40,896 bases of DNA from Candidatus Roizmanbacteria bacterium (GCA_013335175.1 JAAXWC010000012.1:1-40896), one strand, 5' to 3'; shown: positions 23,762 through 32,966, counted from the first letter of the stretch. The notes: generated from the sequence alone by a model not told the origin. Numbers and translations: made by a program.

Positions 23762-23786
23762 ATATTGTGTCCTGTATCAATATATG
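23759..23786. promoter_or_regulatory. Inverted repeat over the nrdR start, possible NrdR site
   Basis: CATATATTG (23759-23767), 10 nt, CAATATATG (23778-23786): perfect 9-bp arms. On the nrdR strand the proximal arm reads ACACAATATAT, equal to the left half of the NrdR box ACACWATATATWGTGT, but no full 16-bp box is present. Confidence 0.4.
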
Positions 23787-23874
23787 CCACTAATGGTAGT
23801 AAATCAACCATAAAATGAATATAAAAATGTATCAAACACAACACAAATTGCTATAGGTATATAATGAGTTATTA

Positions 23875-23904
23875 TTGACAGATCCATCCTCTTACGCCTA
23901 CAAT
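23875..23904 (+). promoter_or_regulatory. Sigma-70-type promoter of a leaderless gene
   Basis: TTGACA (23875-23880), 18 bp, TACAAT (23899-23904), then 6 nt to the ATG at 23911. The TTG that opens the longer reading frame is part of the -35 box, so it is not a start codon. Confidence 0.8.
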
Positions 23905-23910
23905 GGAAGT

Positions 23911-24525
23911 ATGGATTCTCAGAACACAAATCCCCCCAAAAGTAATCAAAACGTTGCTGAACTACAAACACTTCTTTCGTGGAGGGCCCCGCTTCGCGCT
24001 TATAAAAAGAGGGGTAAAAATGTACTCCGTTTTTATGTTGCCCTATCAATTCTCCTTTCTCTTATAATTTTGTTCTTCGGTGATAAAATCCTCTTAATTC
24101 CCTTGTGGGCGGTTATGTTTCTCTTTTATGTCCTTACCATTACTCCGCCTGCTGAGGTTGAAAATAAATTCACCGTGTTCGGAGTCGAAACAGCAGGAAT
24201 ATCTCTTCGTTGGGAGTCGTTAGGATCTTTTTATTTTACGAAACGGTTTGGGTTTGATATCCTTACCATCATCGGACAATCCCCCTACTACTTTCGGTGT
24301 TATCTTGTTATCCCAAACGAAGAAATTAAAAAAGGAGTTATGTCTCTTCTTTCAGAACGACTTCTCTATGTAGAACACCCAGAAAAAACATTTGTAGATA
24401 AAATGGTCGACTGGTTTACCTATCTCATTCCCGATGACGAAGAGAAAGAAACGGAAAAAAAAGAAGTTACTGCTCAAGAATCTTCTGCACCATACGCCCA
24501 AACACAGGCGCCAGCATCTCTTTGA
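23911..24525 (+). CDS. Hypothetical membrane protein with two helices
   Basis: 204 aa. Two adjacent hydrophobic helices, about 38-58 and 63-80, form a hairpin. A soluble beta-rich part follows (GVETAGISLRWESLGSFYF) and a charged, Glu/Lys- and Gln-rich tail. Not recognised. The ATG at 23911 is set by the promoter (-10 box 6 nt before it). Its last 59 nt overlap the end of the convergent PIN-domain gene, an unusually long 3' overlap for this window. Confidence 0.7.
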   Translation: MDSQNTNPPKSNQNVAELQTLLSWRAPLRAYKKRGKNVLRFYVALSILLSLIILFFGDKILLIPLWAVMFLFYVLTITPPAEVENKFTVFGVETAGISLRWESLGSFYFTKRFGFDILTIIGQSPYYFRCYLVIPNEEIKKGVMSLLSERLLYVEHPEKTFVDKMVDWFTYLIPDDEEKETEKKEVTAQESSAPYAQTQAPASL

Positions 24526-25090
24526 CTCCCAGTATTCTTCCCCATTTAATAACACCCTCATCAGTAGAAACGAGATAAGCATTTAACTGTTTAGCAAGCA
24601 TGATACTATCTAAATCAGCAACACTGTCTAAAAATCCAAAACGAGTTGCCTGGCGATATCGTTCTCGAAAGTGGCGAATTACCGGGCCAATCTTAATCTC
24701 AAAGTCCTTTTTAGAAAGTTCTGACTGACTCAAAAATACTTGAGCTCCTTTTTGAATCTCTTCTTCGGCAATCGTTAATCCTCGATAGCTTCTTCCCCGT
24801 GTTTCTTCAACAAACTGATAAAAAGCAGAGGCCGGAATCTCGGTGTGAATGTCTGGAGATTGAATAACGAGCTCTTGTTGAAATTCCTGAATGAATTTTT
24901 GATTTTTATTTTCAAAAAAACTGAGAAACTCTTCCATTATTCGCGGCGGCATATACATTCGGCTCCCCTGTTTTCGCAGGATGGCAGCGGTTTTTGTAAT
25001 AGTTCGTACCACTGTTTCCGTATCTCTTCCCAAATCTAAACCAGCTTCCATATTGAAGAAAAGATTGGTGTCCAAAATATAGTGATCCAT
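24467..25090 (-). CDS. PIN-domain ribonuclease, RNA-ligase-partner (UPF0278) type
   Basis: 207 aa from the ATG at 25090. The frame is open further up, but TATCAT (25097-25102) ends 6 nt before this codon and YILDTNLFF is the normal PIN start. First acidic residue D7 in LDTN, then a central region with PPRIMEEFLSFF, and the C-terminal acidic cluster in DSVADLDSIMLAK and STDEGVIKWG. This pattern resembles the archaeal and bacterial proteins annotated as RNA ligase partner (UPF0278), otherwise simply a PIN nuclease. No RNA ligase gene is in the window. It is divergent from the AI-2E-like gene. Confidence 0.78.
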   Translation of the reverse strand: MDHYILDTNLFFNMEAGLDLGRDTETVVRTITKTAAILRKQGSRMYMPPRIMEEFLSFFENKNQKFIQEFQQELVIQSPDIHTEIPASAFYQFVEETRGRSYRGLTIAEEEIQKGAQVFLSQSELSKKDFEIKIGPVIRHFRERYRQATRFGFLDSVADLDSIMLAKQLNAYLVSTDEGVIKWGRILGVKEMLAPVFGRMVQKILEQ

Positions 25091-25125
25091 AGTGAAATGA
25101 TAGCAGATCATATATAATACATATA
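25091..25125. promoter_or_regulatory. Divergent leaderless promoter pair
   Basis: In 35 nt: TATCAT on the minus strand (25097-25102), 6 nt from the PIN gene ATG, and TATAAT on the plus strand (25113-25118), 7 nt from the next ATG. The two promoters face away from each other and their upstream parts overlap, so polymerase may compete. Confidence 0.7.
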
Positions 25126-26127
25126 ATGAAAAAGATTGAGATTGCACCGCGGACCATTATTTTTACAACCTTTTTCCTTATAGGTTTATACTTACTTTGG
25201 ATTTTACACGATTTATTGTTCTCGCTTTTTATTGGTTTCATCCTCATGAGTGCCCTACGCCCCATGGTTTCCTTTTTACATAAACGGCGTGTCCCGCGTG
25301 CGGCATCTGTTCTTTTGGTGTATTTATCCTTTGTTATTCTCCTCGGATATCTGTTTTATATTATCTTGCCACCCATCATTATTGAAACTACCAACCTGCT
25401 TCGTAGTCTTCCAGGGATTATGCAAAAACTCAATCCCACCCTCAGTTCCTATATTAAATTTGATCAGCTTACTCAATTCACGCAATATATCCCCACAGCA
25501 ACGAACGAGGCGTTAAAATTTATAAGCAGTATTTTTTCAAACGCTCTTTTTGTCGTTACCACATTCTTTTTTGGCTTTTACTTCCTATTAGATGAAACGA
25601 TCATAAAACGAGTCATTTCGTCGTTATTAGATGAAGAAAAAGGACAGATTGTGGCCTCGATTCTCGATAAGTCAGAACGACGTATGTCGTCTTGGTTCTG
25701 GGGAGAAATTACTCTGATGACGGCGGTAGGAGCGCTTACCTTTATCGGGTTGAGTCTTATCGGGAATAAATATGTACTCCCATTAGCAGTGCTCGCAGGA
25801 ATGCTAGAGGTGGTCCCCAACATTGGCCCCACACTCTCTGCAATCCCAGCAGTGCTTATTGGCTTTTCACAGTCACCTGTACTTGGTATTTCGACTATTG
25901 CTCTGTACTTTATTGTGCAACAACTAGAAAATAACCTCATCGTACCCATCATTATGAAACGGGCCGTTGGGATAAGTCCTATCATCACACTTATTTCCCT
26001 GATTATCGGTGGAAGAATTGGCGGCGTTTTTGGTATATTGCTGGCAATCCCGTTATATCTATTTTTGGAAACGATTTACCTAGAATTACGCAATACAAAA
26101 GCCTTTGCGGAGAAAAAGCCGGAATAA
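25126..26127 (+). CDS. AI-2E-type membrane transporter family protein
   Basis: 333 aa, seven to eight membrane helices in the PF01594 order: N-terminal pair (about 8-50), LPPIIIETTNLLRSLPGIM linker, an amphipathic middle domain, and the C-terminal signature EVVPNIGPTLSAIPAVLIG with later GGRIGGVFGILLAIPL. The family is named after autoinducer-2 export in E. coli, but many members carry other substrates or Na+/H+, so the substrate is open. TATAAT is 7 nt before the ATG. Confidence 0.92.
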   Translation: MKKIEIAPRTIIFTTFFLIGLYLLWILHDLLFSLFIGFILMSALRPMVSFLHKRRVPRAASVLLVYLSFVILLGYLFYIILPPIIIETTNLLRSLPGIMQKLNPTLSSYIKFDQLTQFTQYIPTATNEALKFISSIFSNALFVVTTFFFGFYFLLDETIIKRVISSLLDEEKGQIVASILDKSERRMSSWFWGEITLMTAVGALTFIGLSLIGNKYVLPLAVLAGMLEVVPNIGPTLSAIPAVLIGFSQSPVLGISTIALYFIVQQLENNLIVPIIMKRAVGISPIITLISLIIGGRIGGVFGILLAIPLYLFLETIYLELRNTKAFAEKKPE

Positions 26128-26223
26128 TGCGGGAAAAACAAACTAATACAGTCGGGAATACTACGTTAAATATGCGGGAAATATAGACGTCTCAAACAAC
26201 ATCCTCACGCTATAATATACTCT

Positions 26224-27549
26224 ATGAACATTGCAATTCTCGGTGGTGGTTTTACGGGGCTAACCGCTGCATACCAACTTTCAAAAAAAGGGCACACCGT
26301 TACCATTATTGAAAAAGAAACAGGTCTTGGGGGATTGGCAGAAGGTTTTTACGATCCTGCCTGGAAGTGGCCGCTCGAGCGAGCATATCATCATTTATTT
26401 GCAAACGACGATGATATCTTATCTTTTGCTCGAAAGATTGGTTTTAAGGATATTATTATAAAATCTCCAGAAACGGCCTCTCTGTATAAAGCTAATAATC
26501 AGTCGAAGAGCGTAAAAACTATTTACCGCAATTTTCCCGTAGATACTCCGCAAGATTTTCTCAAATTTCCCCTCCTTACTTTCCCTTCAAAAATTCGTGC
26601 CGGCATTACCGTCGTTTTTTTAAAGCTAACCCCACACCTAAAATGGTTTGATACCGTTCCATCAGCGGAATTCCTTAAAAAAAGCATGGGAGAGGAAGCA
26701 TGGAATGTGTTGTTTCAACAGTTATTTCGGAAAAAGTTCGGTAAATATGCGGAGAAAATAGTTACTTCTTTTATATGGGCTCGGCTCAAAAAACGTTCAA
26801 AACAATTAGTATATTTTAAAGGAGGATTTCAAGCATTTATTGATCATATAGAAGACACATTAGAAGATCGGGGAGTGACCATACTTAAGGGGAATGCGGT
26901 AGTCTCCGTGGCTAAAAGTGGCTCTGTGTTTACGGTGAGCCTCAAAAATAAAGAAAAATATACCTTTGATGCGGTTATTTCTACATTACCTTCACCAGTC
27001 TCGATAAAGGTTGCGGAAAAACTTTTTCCTGTTGCCTATAAAAAAAGAATGGGTTCTATTAGCTATTTGAACGCAGTCAATTTTATTATCGCATCTAAGG
27101 AGCCTTTGTTTGATACAACATACTGGTCGAGTGTGTGTGTGAACGAGTTTCCGATGATGGTGTTTGTTCAACACACAAATTTTATAGATCCACGTCACTA
27201 TGGTGGGCAGCACCTTTTATATATTGCAAATTATGTTGAGCAAAATCATCCACTCATGAAGATGAATAAAGAAGAAACCTTACAGCATTTTCTTCCGTAT
27301 CTTGAAAAAATCCGACCGGGTTTTTCTAAAAAAATAATTAATTTATATCATTTCAAGGCTCCTTATGCACAGCCGATCTATGATAAGGAATTTGTACAAA
27401 AAAAGCCCCATTTTGTAACTCCGATCAAACATTTATATATTGCTAATCTGGATATGACCTATCCGTATGATAGGGGAACCAATTATGCCGTAAAACTCGG
27501 TATGCGCGTAGCTAACACCTGTCATACGGCTTTTCGTAAAGAAATGTAA
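26224..27549 (+). CDS. FAD-dependent oxidoreductase (amine oxidase/desaturase-like)
   Basis: 441 aa with an N-terminal Rossmann FAD site, ILGGGFTGLTAAYQLSKKG, followed by EKETGLGGLAEGF, the second glycine motif. C-terminal DMTYPYDRGTNYAVKLGMRVA closes the FAD domain. The pattern is that of NAD(P)/FAD oxidoreductases of the protoporphyrinogen oxidase, phytoene desaturase and UDP-galactopyranose mutase clan. The substrate cannot be read; neighbours (UbiA, aminotransferase) would allow a prenyl or sugar role. TATAAT (26211-26216) is 7 nt before the ATG. Confidence 0.85.
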   Translation: MNIAILGGGFTGLTAAYQLSKKGHTVTIIEKETGLGGLAEGFYDPAWKWPLERAYHHLFANDDDILSFARKIGFKDIIIKSPETASLYKANNQSKSVKTIYRNFPVDTPQDFLKFPLLTFPSKIRAGITVVFLKLTPHLKWFDTVPSAEFLKKSMGEEAWNVLFQQLFRKKFGKYAEKIVTSFIWARLKKRSKQLVYFKGGFQAFIDHIEDTLEDRGVTILKGNAVVSVAKSGSVFTVSLKNKEKYTFDAVISTLPSPVSIKVAEKLFPVAYKKRMGSISYLNAVNFIIASKEPLFDTTYWSSVCVNEFPMMVFVQHTNFIDPRHYGGQHLLYIANYVEQNHPLMKMNKEETLQHFLPYLEKIRPGFSKKIINLYHFKAPYAQPIYDKEFVQKKPHFVTPIKHLYIANLDMTYPYDRGTNYAVKLGMRVANTCHTAFRKEM

Positions 27550-27575
27550 GGTTTTTTGCGGTATAATAGGACAAA

Positions 27576-28562
27576 ATGAGACATCAACAGAATATTGATT
27601 TGCAAGGCACAATCATCCAGGAACCGCTCCCTGATTTTGTGTATAGAGATATTGAACAGTACCTCAAAAAATCAAACGACTATCATTCTCAACCTCCTGA
27701 ACTGATCGAGTGGCTCATCAACAAACATGGATACACGGCGGAACACTACTTTCTGACTGCGGGAGAAGATGAAGCAATTTTGCTCCTTGCACAGTTGTAT
27801 GGCAAACAGACGGTTGTTTTTACTCCCACATATAGCATGTATTCTTGTGTTACCCAGTTTGGTGGCGCATTGGGCTTAGAACCGTCGTTGGAAGATGGTG
27901 TCTTTACCATTGTTCCAAAGCCCTATCCCAACGCAACTCTTATTTTCCTCTCAAACCCAAATAATCCTGTAGGATCTACTTCTCGGGAATCCATAATTGA
28001 GCTCATCGAAAATAATCCTCAGGCAATGGTCGTTATAGACGAAGCTTTTGGAGAATTTTTGGGAGAAACAGTTGCTGACTTGATCAAAGAGTATGCCAAC
28101 TTGGTGGTTCTCCATAGCTTTTCGAAGAGTTACGGGATGGCTGGAATTCGGATTGGCTATGCTATGGCACAACCACAAATAATTACCTGTCTTTCAGAAA
28201 AATCCCAGTATGCGAATATTTCTTACCTTTCGGTGGGAGCTGCTATTTCAGCTCTAAAACATGAACAGTATTTTGCCCGTATTCGAGGAGATATCGTAAA
28301 ACGACAATTAGAGTTTGCTTCATTACTTCGCCGTCAGGGCTTCACCGTAATTTCTTCTTTTATGAACACTGTGCTTATAAAATTTGATACGATACCTGAG
28401 AAAGAACGATTTACGAATTTCCTTTTAGAGCATTCTATTGCGATACAAAAAGGAGAAGATGGTAGTCTTCTCGGATTAGATCCGTTGTTTGTTCGTATAT
28501 CAATTGGGTCGAAGGAGCAAATGGAAAATGTGGAGTCAATTATCCCTCAATTTATCTTATAG
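27576..28562 (+). CDS. HisC-like PLP aminotransferase (class I/II)
   Basis: 328 aa fold-type I aminotransferase, a little shorter than HisC (about 350). SNPNNPVGS is the substrate-carboxylate and PLP motif, VIDEAFGEF the Asp that holds the pyridine N, SFSKSYGMAGIRIGY the PLP lysine (K in FSKSY), and FVRISIGSKEQM the Arg that binds carboxylate. Close to histidinol-phosphate and threonine-phosphate decarboxylase-type enzymes. No other his genes are seen, so another substrate is possible. TATAAT (27562-27567) ends 8 nt before the ATG. Confidence 0.88.
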   Translation: MRHQQNIDLQGTIIQEPLPDFVYRDIEQYLKKSNDYHSQPPELIEWLINKHGYTAEHYFLTAGEDEAILLLAQLYGKQTVVFTPTYSMYSCVTQFGGALGLEPSLEDGVFTIVPKPYPNATLIFLSNPNNPVGSTSRESIIELIENNPQAMVVIDEAFGEFLGETVADLIKEYANLVVLHSFSKSYGMAGIRIGYAMAQPQIITCLSEKSQYANISYLSVGAAISALKHEQYFARIRGDIVKRQLEFASLLRRQGFTVISSFMNTVLIKFDTIPEKERFTNFLLEHSIAIQKGEDGSLLGLDPLFVRISIGSKEQMENVESIIPQFIL

Positions 28563-28704
28563 TATAACTATTGCGATCGATTTATTTTTTTGAACAATAA
28601 TAGAATAAAACTCCTAAGGGAAAGCATAAACGATCTTCTTTCATTTCAAAGTATTTGCAGCATCTCATACGGTCATAGAAAAATAGAGTATAATGCAATC
28701 TGTA

Positions 28705-29613
28705 ATGACACGGAAAAAAATATTGGTCTATCTTCGCGCCATGAGGGTAAATCAATGGGTAAAAAATCTCGTTGTGTTCACTGCGGTTATTTTTTCTGGA
28801 AAGTTATTCGAGGTGCCCATTTTGCTCTCATCGATTTATGCTTTTTTCGTTTTTTGTTTGTTGTCTTCTACGTCGTATGTTTTAAATGACATCATCGATA
28901 AACCATACGATCAAATTCATGCGCAAAAACGAAGAAGACCCATTGCCTCAGGTGAAATAACAATAGCGGAGGCGCTTTTTTTGGTATTTATTCTCACCTT
29001 TATTTCACTCATGGTTTCGCTTCTTTTTTCAGTAGAATTTTTTCTCTTGGCATTTATCTTTATTTTGCTCCATTTTTTTTACTCCCTCTATTTAAAACGC
29101 TATCCACTTTTTGATTTATTTGCAATTTCTTTTTCATTTATGATTCGGGCTTTTGCCGGGGAAGTGGTATCAAAATATCATATTCCTATCTGGCTCCTTC
29201 TTACGATATTCTTCATATCTTTGTTTATGGCAAGTGTCAAACGCCAGGCAGAATTGGTTGTACAGGGGAGTGCTGCACGTATCTCTTTAGCCTCATATAG
29301 AGAGCATTTACTCAATTTTTTGACAACAACATTTGCAACGGCAACCATTATTGCCTATTCATTCTATACCTATTTTGAAAAGCCGCCTCAACTAGCAGAT
29401 GTATTCGGCTCATTGTTTCCCACTTTTGAAGCTCGGAAGTGGATGATGGCAACCATTCCTCTCGTTGTTTTCGGATTAGCCCGGTATGCTCAGTTGTTGT
29501 TCGATAAAGAACAAGGGGAACGTCCTGAACAGATTATTACCACAGATATTCCTCTCATTATTACGGTGTTTCTTTGGGGTGCATTAGTGATAGGGCTCAT
29601 TTATCTGTTTTAG
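28705..29613 (+). CDS. UbiA prenyltransferase, decaprenyl-phosphate phosphoribosyltransferase type
   Basis: 302 aa from the ATG at 28705. An earlier ATG at 28693 lies inside the -10 hexamer TATAAT (28689-28694), so it can hardly be used. About eight membrane helices. VNQWVKNLVVF at the start, first Asp motif NDIIDKPYDQIHAQKRRRPIASG region, and a second polar motif SVKRQAEL. This is the pattern of Rv3806c-like enzymes that join phosphoribose to polyprenyl phosphate, the first step to polyprenyl-phosphoarabinose or ribose donors. In mycobacteria it feeds cell-wall arabinan; here the glycan is unknown. It gives a use for the prenyl units made through IPK-IDI. Confidence 0.88.
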   Translation: MTRKKILVYLRAMRVNQWVKNLVVFTAVIFSGKLFEVPILLSSIYAFFVFCLLSSTSYVLNDIIDKPYDQIHAQKRRRPIASGEITIAEALFLVFILTFISLMVSLLFSVEFFLLAFIFILLHFFYSLYLKRYPLFDLFAISFSFMIRAFAGEVVSKYHIPIWLLLTIFFISLFMASVKRQAELVVQGSAARISLASYREHLLNFLTTTFATATIIAYSFYTYFEKPPQLADVFGSLFPTFEARKWMMATIPLVVFGLARYAQLLFDKEQGERPEQIITTDIPLIITVFLWGALVIGLIYLF

Positions 29614-29734
29614 AGCTCTGTAACGTGTCGGTAATAAATTACTACAGGATATTTTTGTAGCATATATTCACTTGTTTTTGTCACAAATTTCCTTCATAAT
29701 GTTCCCACTATAAATTCTTAAAATCCTTATACCT

Positions 29735-30784
29735 ATGGCACAAGCAACAGTGAACCCGAAACAACAGGCAGTTTCATTAGCAATTGAACAGATTCAAAAA
29801 CAGTTTGGAAGAGGTTCCATTATGCGTTTAGGGGATGCCCCCGCGGTTGCGGTAGAGGTCACATCAACGGGGATTCTACCGTTGGATATTGCTCTGGGAG
29901 TAGGAGGGGTTCCCAAAGGAAGACTTATCGAAGTTTTTGGTCCCGAGTCTTCAGGGAAAACGACGCTCTGTCTTTCTCTTCTTGCTGAATTACAAAAAAA
30001 TGGAGGTACAGCTGCATTCATTGATGCAGAACACGCGCTCGATCCCGATTGGGCTCAAAAATTAGGTGTTAAACTCGACGATCTCCTCGTTTCGCAGCCA
30101 GATAATGGAGAACAGGCCCTTGAAATTACGGAAGCGCTCATTCGTTCTGGGGGAGTGGACCTTTTAATTGTCGATTCCATCGCGGCATTGGTTCCTCGAG
30201 CAGAAATTGAAGGCGAAATGGGAGACGCGCAAATCGGACTTCAGGCACGTCTTATGTCTCAGGCACTTCGAAAACTTACCGGCGTAGTTTCTAAATCAAA
30301 AACAACGGTGGTGTTTACTAACCAGTTGCGATTAAAAGTAGGGATTATGTTTGGTAATCCGGAAACCACACCAGGAGGATTGGCAATGAAGTTTTATGCT
30401 TCCATGCGTATGGATGTCCGTAAAATCGAAACTCTGAAAAAAAACAACGAAGTATATGGAACTCGAGTGCGGGTAAAAGTAGTAAAAAATAAAATTGCTC
30501 CTCCATTCAAGGAAGCAGAATTTACTATTAATGCTGCGGGAATAGATAGAGATGAAGCCATTATTGATGTTGCTATCGCCAATAATATTCTTTCAAAAAG
30601 TGGTGCCTTTATTCGGTATGGAGAAAAAATGCTTGGGCAAGGGAAAGAAGCAGTGAAAGAAACATTGGCGCAAGACGCTCAGTTGAAGGCGAAAATTACA
30701 AAAGAAGTAATGGACAAGGTGTTGAATAAAAAAAATGAACCGGTAGTTAAGGAAAAGCCAGAGCCAGTAGCAGAAGAAAAGTAA
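29735..30784 (+). CDS. recA: Recombinase RecA
   Basis: 349 aa. Walker [11 protein letters not shown], the EAL-DP segment [14 protein letters not shown], Walker [11 protein letters not shown], loop L1 and L2 region with [23 protein letters not shown], and a Lys/Glu-rich tail ([15 protein letters not shown]). It forms the filament for homologous repair. The leader of about 120 nt has TTGTTT and CATAAT (17 bp apart, ending near 29700). I see no LexA-type SOS box. recX follows. Confidence 0.98.
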   Translation: MAQATVNPKQQAVSLAIEQIQKQFGRGSIMRLGDAPAVAVEVTSTGILPLDIALGVGGVPKGRLIEVFGPESSGKTTLCLSLLAELQKNGGTAAFIDAEHALDPDWAQKLGVKLDDLLVSQPDNGEQALEITEALIRSGGVDLLIVDSIAALVPRAEIEGEMGDAQIGLQARLMSQALRKLTGVVSKSKTTVVFTNQLRLKVGIMFGNPETTPGGLAMKFYASMRMDVRKIETLKKNNEVYGTRVRVKVVKNKIAPPFKEAEFTINAAGIDRDEAIIDVAIANNILSKSGAFIRYGEKMLGQGKEAVKETLAQDAQLKAKITKEVMDKVLNKKNEPVVKEKPEPVAEEK

Positions 30785-30817
30785 TCTTGACTGTTAAGAA
30801 TTCAGCAACACAAACGC

Positions 30818-31291
30818 ATGTCAGAACTTGTAACCGCGCTCAACCGTGCCTATTTTTATCTCCAGTTTAGAGCTCGTACTCGTTGGGAGATGGAACAGTA
30901 TCTCACCAAAAAAGCTATTCACTATGGCTGGAAAAAGGAAACAGTAGACGAGGCTCTCGATTCACTCAGAGAAGAAGGTCTTGTTAATGATGTTTCATTT
31001 ATAGAACTTTACGTGGAGGATCGTAATAGAAATAAGCCTAAAACAGAGTTTGTTCTTCAGCAAGAACTCATGCGAAAAGGCGTAGACAAAGAACTTATTC
31101 ATTCTTATTTCTCCGAACACCCACAAGATCAGGAACCCTTAGCAGTACAAGCATTACAGTCAAAAATTCGTCAATGGCAACATCTACCCGCTGAGGAGCG
31201 TTTTCAAAAAGCAACCGCCTTTTTAGGTCGGCGAGGTTTTTCTTACACGACTATTAAAAAAGCTGTTGCGCAGCTGAAAGAAACAAAGTAA
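30818..31291 (+). CDS. recX: Regulatory protein RecX
   Basis: 157 aa with three-helix repeats: RARTRWEMEQYLTKKAI, VDEALDSLREEGLVNDVSFIELYVEDR and KTEFVLQQELMRKGVDKELI, then FLGRRGFSYTTIKKAV. RecX binds the RecA filament and limits its growth. It lies 33 nt after recA on the same strand, the usual operon order, with no Shine-Dalgarno sequence. Confidence 0.92.
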   Translation: MSELVTALNRAYFYLQFRARTRWEMEQYLTKKAIHYGWKKETVDEALDSLREEGLVNDVSFIELYVEDRNRNKPKTEFVLQQELMRKGVDKELIHSYFSEHPQDQEPLAVQALQSKIRQWQHLPAEERFQKATAFLGRRGFSYTTIKKAVAQLKETK

Positions 31292-31415
31292 AATGGTAGC
31301 AGTTAAAATTTGCTTGAAGCAGGTTTATTAGAATATTGTCCAATTGATTAATTTTATGTTATCTCAATACTCATAAAATACGAAAAAAACCTCTTTAGGC
31401 GTACTATATAAAGGT

Positions 31416-32873
31416 ATGCTCCCTAAATTATTTCAAAATCTATTCCCCAACAAAAAAAGAAAGGAAGAAGAATTAACCCGGGTTAAACAGGAAGCCAAAG
31501 AAATTATCCTGAAAGCCAACGAAGATGCCCTTCGGTTAAAACAAGAGGCAGAACAAGATGCTCGAAAAGCAGTCTCCGAAGCTTTAAATGCAGAAAAAAG
31601 ACTGTCTACAAAAGAACAGCAACTGTACGAAAAAGAGACTGCTGTAACAAAAGAAAAAGCTGCACTTGAACGAGAAAAACAGCAACTGGAAACATTAAAA
31701 AAAGACCTGGAAGAAAAAAGAGATGCTACTCTTCAAAAACTTGAAAAAGTAGCTCAACTTACCAAAGACCAGGCACGAAATCTTCTTTTACAAGGTTGGG
31801 AGGACAAACTACGCGCTGATATCGCCAAACGAATTAAACAATCAGAAGAAGAAATTAAAACAACTGTTGATGAACGTGCCAAAGCAATTTTAGTAGATTC
31901 TATGCGCTATGGTGCTACTGACTATGTCGCCGAGTACACGCTCTCCGTTATCAATCTCCCCAGTGACGACTATAAAGGGCGTATCATCGGGAAGGATGGA
32001 AGAAATATTCGTTCATTTGAACTTGCAACAGGTGTAGATGTTGATCTAGAAGAAGAAGGTGTTATCCGTCTTTCTTCATTTGATTCTGTTCGTCGTGAAA
32101 TTGCCCGTTTATCATTGGAACGCCTGATCAAAGATGGCCGTATTCAGCCTCCTCGAATTGAGGAAATTGTAAATAAGACCAAAGAAGAGGTAGATAAAAT
32201 GATCTACAAGGCAGGAGAAGAGTTGTGTCATAAAGTGGGGGTATTTAATATGCCGACAGACCTGGTTCGGTTACTCGGACGATTTAAATATCGATATTCC
32301 TATGGCCAAAATATGATACTCCACACATTGGAAGAGACGAGAATTGGAATCGCTCTTGCCAATGAACTGAAAGTAGACGTAAATGCTGTAAAACTTGGTT
32401 GTTTGTTGCATGACATTGGTAAAGTAATTAACGATAAAGAAGGTTCTCATATCGATTTAGGTGTAGAACTTCTTAAAAAATATCGTTTGCCACAAAAAGT
32501 AGTAGATTGTGTCGCTTCTCACCACGAAGATGTTCCCTTCACCTCTACAGAAGCCGTGATTGTGTACATCGCCGATGCTGTTTCTGGAGGAAGACCGGGA
32601 GCACGACATGAAGATTTGGAAGAATATTTAAAGAGAATTAAGACAATCGAGGAAATCGCGAAATCTAAAAAAGGCGTCCGAGAAGCGTATGCATTGCAGG
32701 CGGGGAGAGAGTTACGTGTTATTGTGAAGCCAGACGAGATTTCAGACGATGAAGCTGTTGTTATTGCAGCAAAAATTAAAGAAGATCTTGAACAAAAGTT
32801 TGATGTGTTCCCAGGGCAAATAAAAATTACTATTATTCGAGAGTATAGAGCAGAGTCAGTGGCAAGGATATGA
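31416..32873 (+). CDS. rny: Ribonuclease Y without N-terminal membrane anchor
   Basis: 485 aa (family about 520). Long charged coiled coil (15-150), KH domain with GRIIGKDGRNIRSFE (about 190-205), HD domain with CLLHDIGKV and SHHED, and C-terminal KITIIREYRAESVAR. RNase Y starts mRNA decay by endonucleolytic cuts. The usual first membrane helix is absent: the protein begins MLPKLFQNLFPNKKRK, at most a short amphipathic helix. TACTAT (31402-31407) is 8 nt before the ATG, and an upstream in-frame stop at 31374 with no hydrophobic codons between excludes a missed anchor. Confidence 0.95.
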   Translation: MLPKLFQNLFPNKKRKEEELTRVKQEAKEIILKANEDALRLKQEAEQDARKAVSEALNAEKRLSTKEQQLYEKETAVTKEKAALEREKQQLETLKKDLEEKRDATLQKLEKVAQLTKDQARNLLLQGWEDKLRADIAKRIKQSEEEIKTTVDERAKAILVDSMRYGATDYVAEYTLSVINLPSDDYKGRIIGKDGRNIRSFELATGVDVDLEEEGVIRLSSFDSVRREIARLSLERLIKDGRIQPPRIEEIVNKTKEEVDKMIYKAGEELCHKVGVFNMPTDLVRLLGRFKYRYSYGQNMILHTLEETRIGIALANELKVDVNAVKLGCLLHDIGKVINDKEGSHIDLGVELLKKYRLPQKVVDCVASHHEDVPFTSTEAVIVYIADAVSGGRPGARHEDLEEYLKRIKTIEEIAKSKKGVREAYALQAGRELRVIVKPDEISDDEAVVIAAKIKEDLEQKFDVFPGQIKITIIREYRAESVARI

Positions 32874-32937
32874 TTCGTCCTTTACTAGAGCCTTAAAATT
32901 GATATATATTGTTACAATAAGATAGTTTAAATATAGA

Positions 32938-32966
32938 TTGACAATAGGCCTAAAACTGGATATTCT
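32938..32966 (+). promoter_or_regulatory. Candidate HU promoter
   Basis: TTGACA (32938-32943), 17 bp, TATTCT (32961-32966). It gives a leader of about 45 nt ending with AAGGAGGTG before the ATG. Confidence 0.65.

Noticed and set aside
23875-23910. TTG start at 23875 for the two-helix membrane protein
   Set aside because: TTGACA there is a -35 box with TACAAT 18 bp downstream and an ATG 6 nt after it.
28693-28704. First ATG at 28693 for the UbiA protein
   Set aside because: It overlaps the TATAAT hexamer itself; the ATG at 28705 is better placed.
29614-29734. SOS box before recA
   Set aside because: No LexA-type site found; GTAATAAATTAC is a short palindrome near the UbiA end and not at the promoter.
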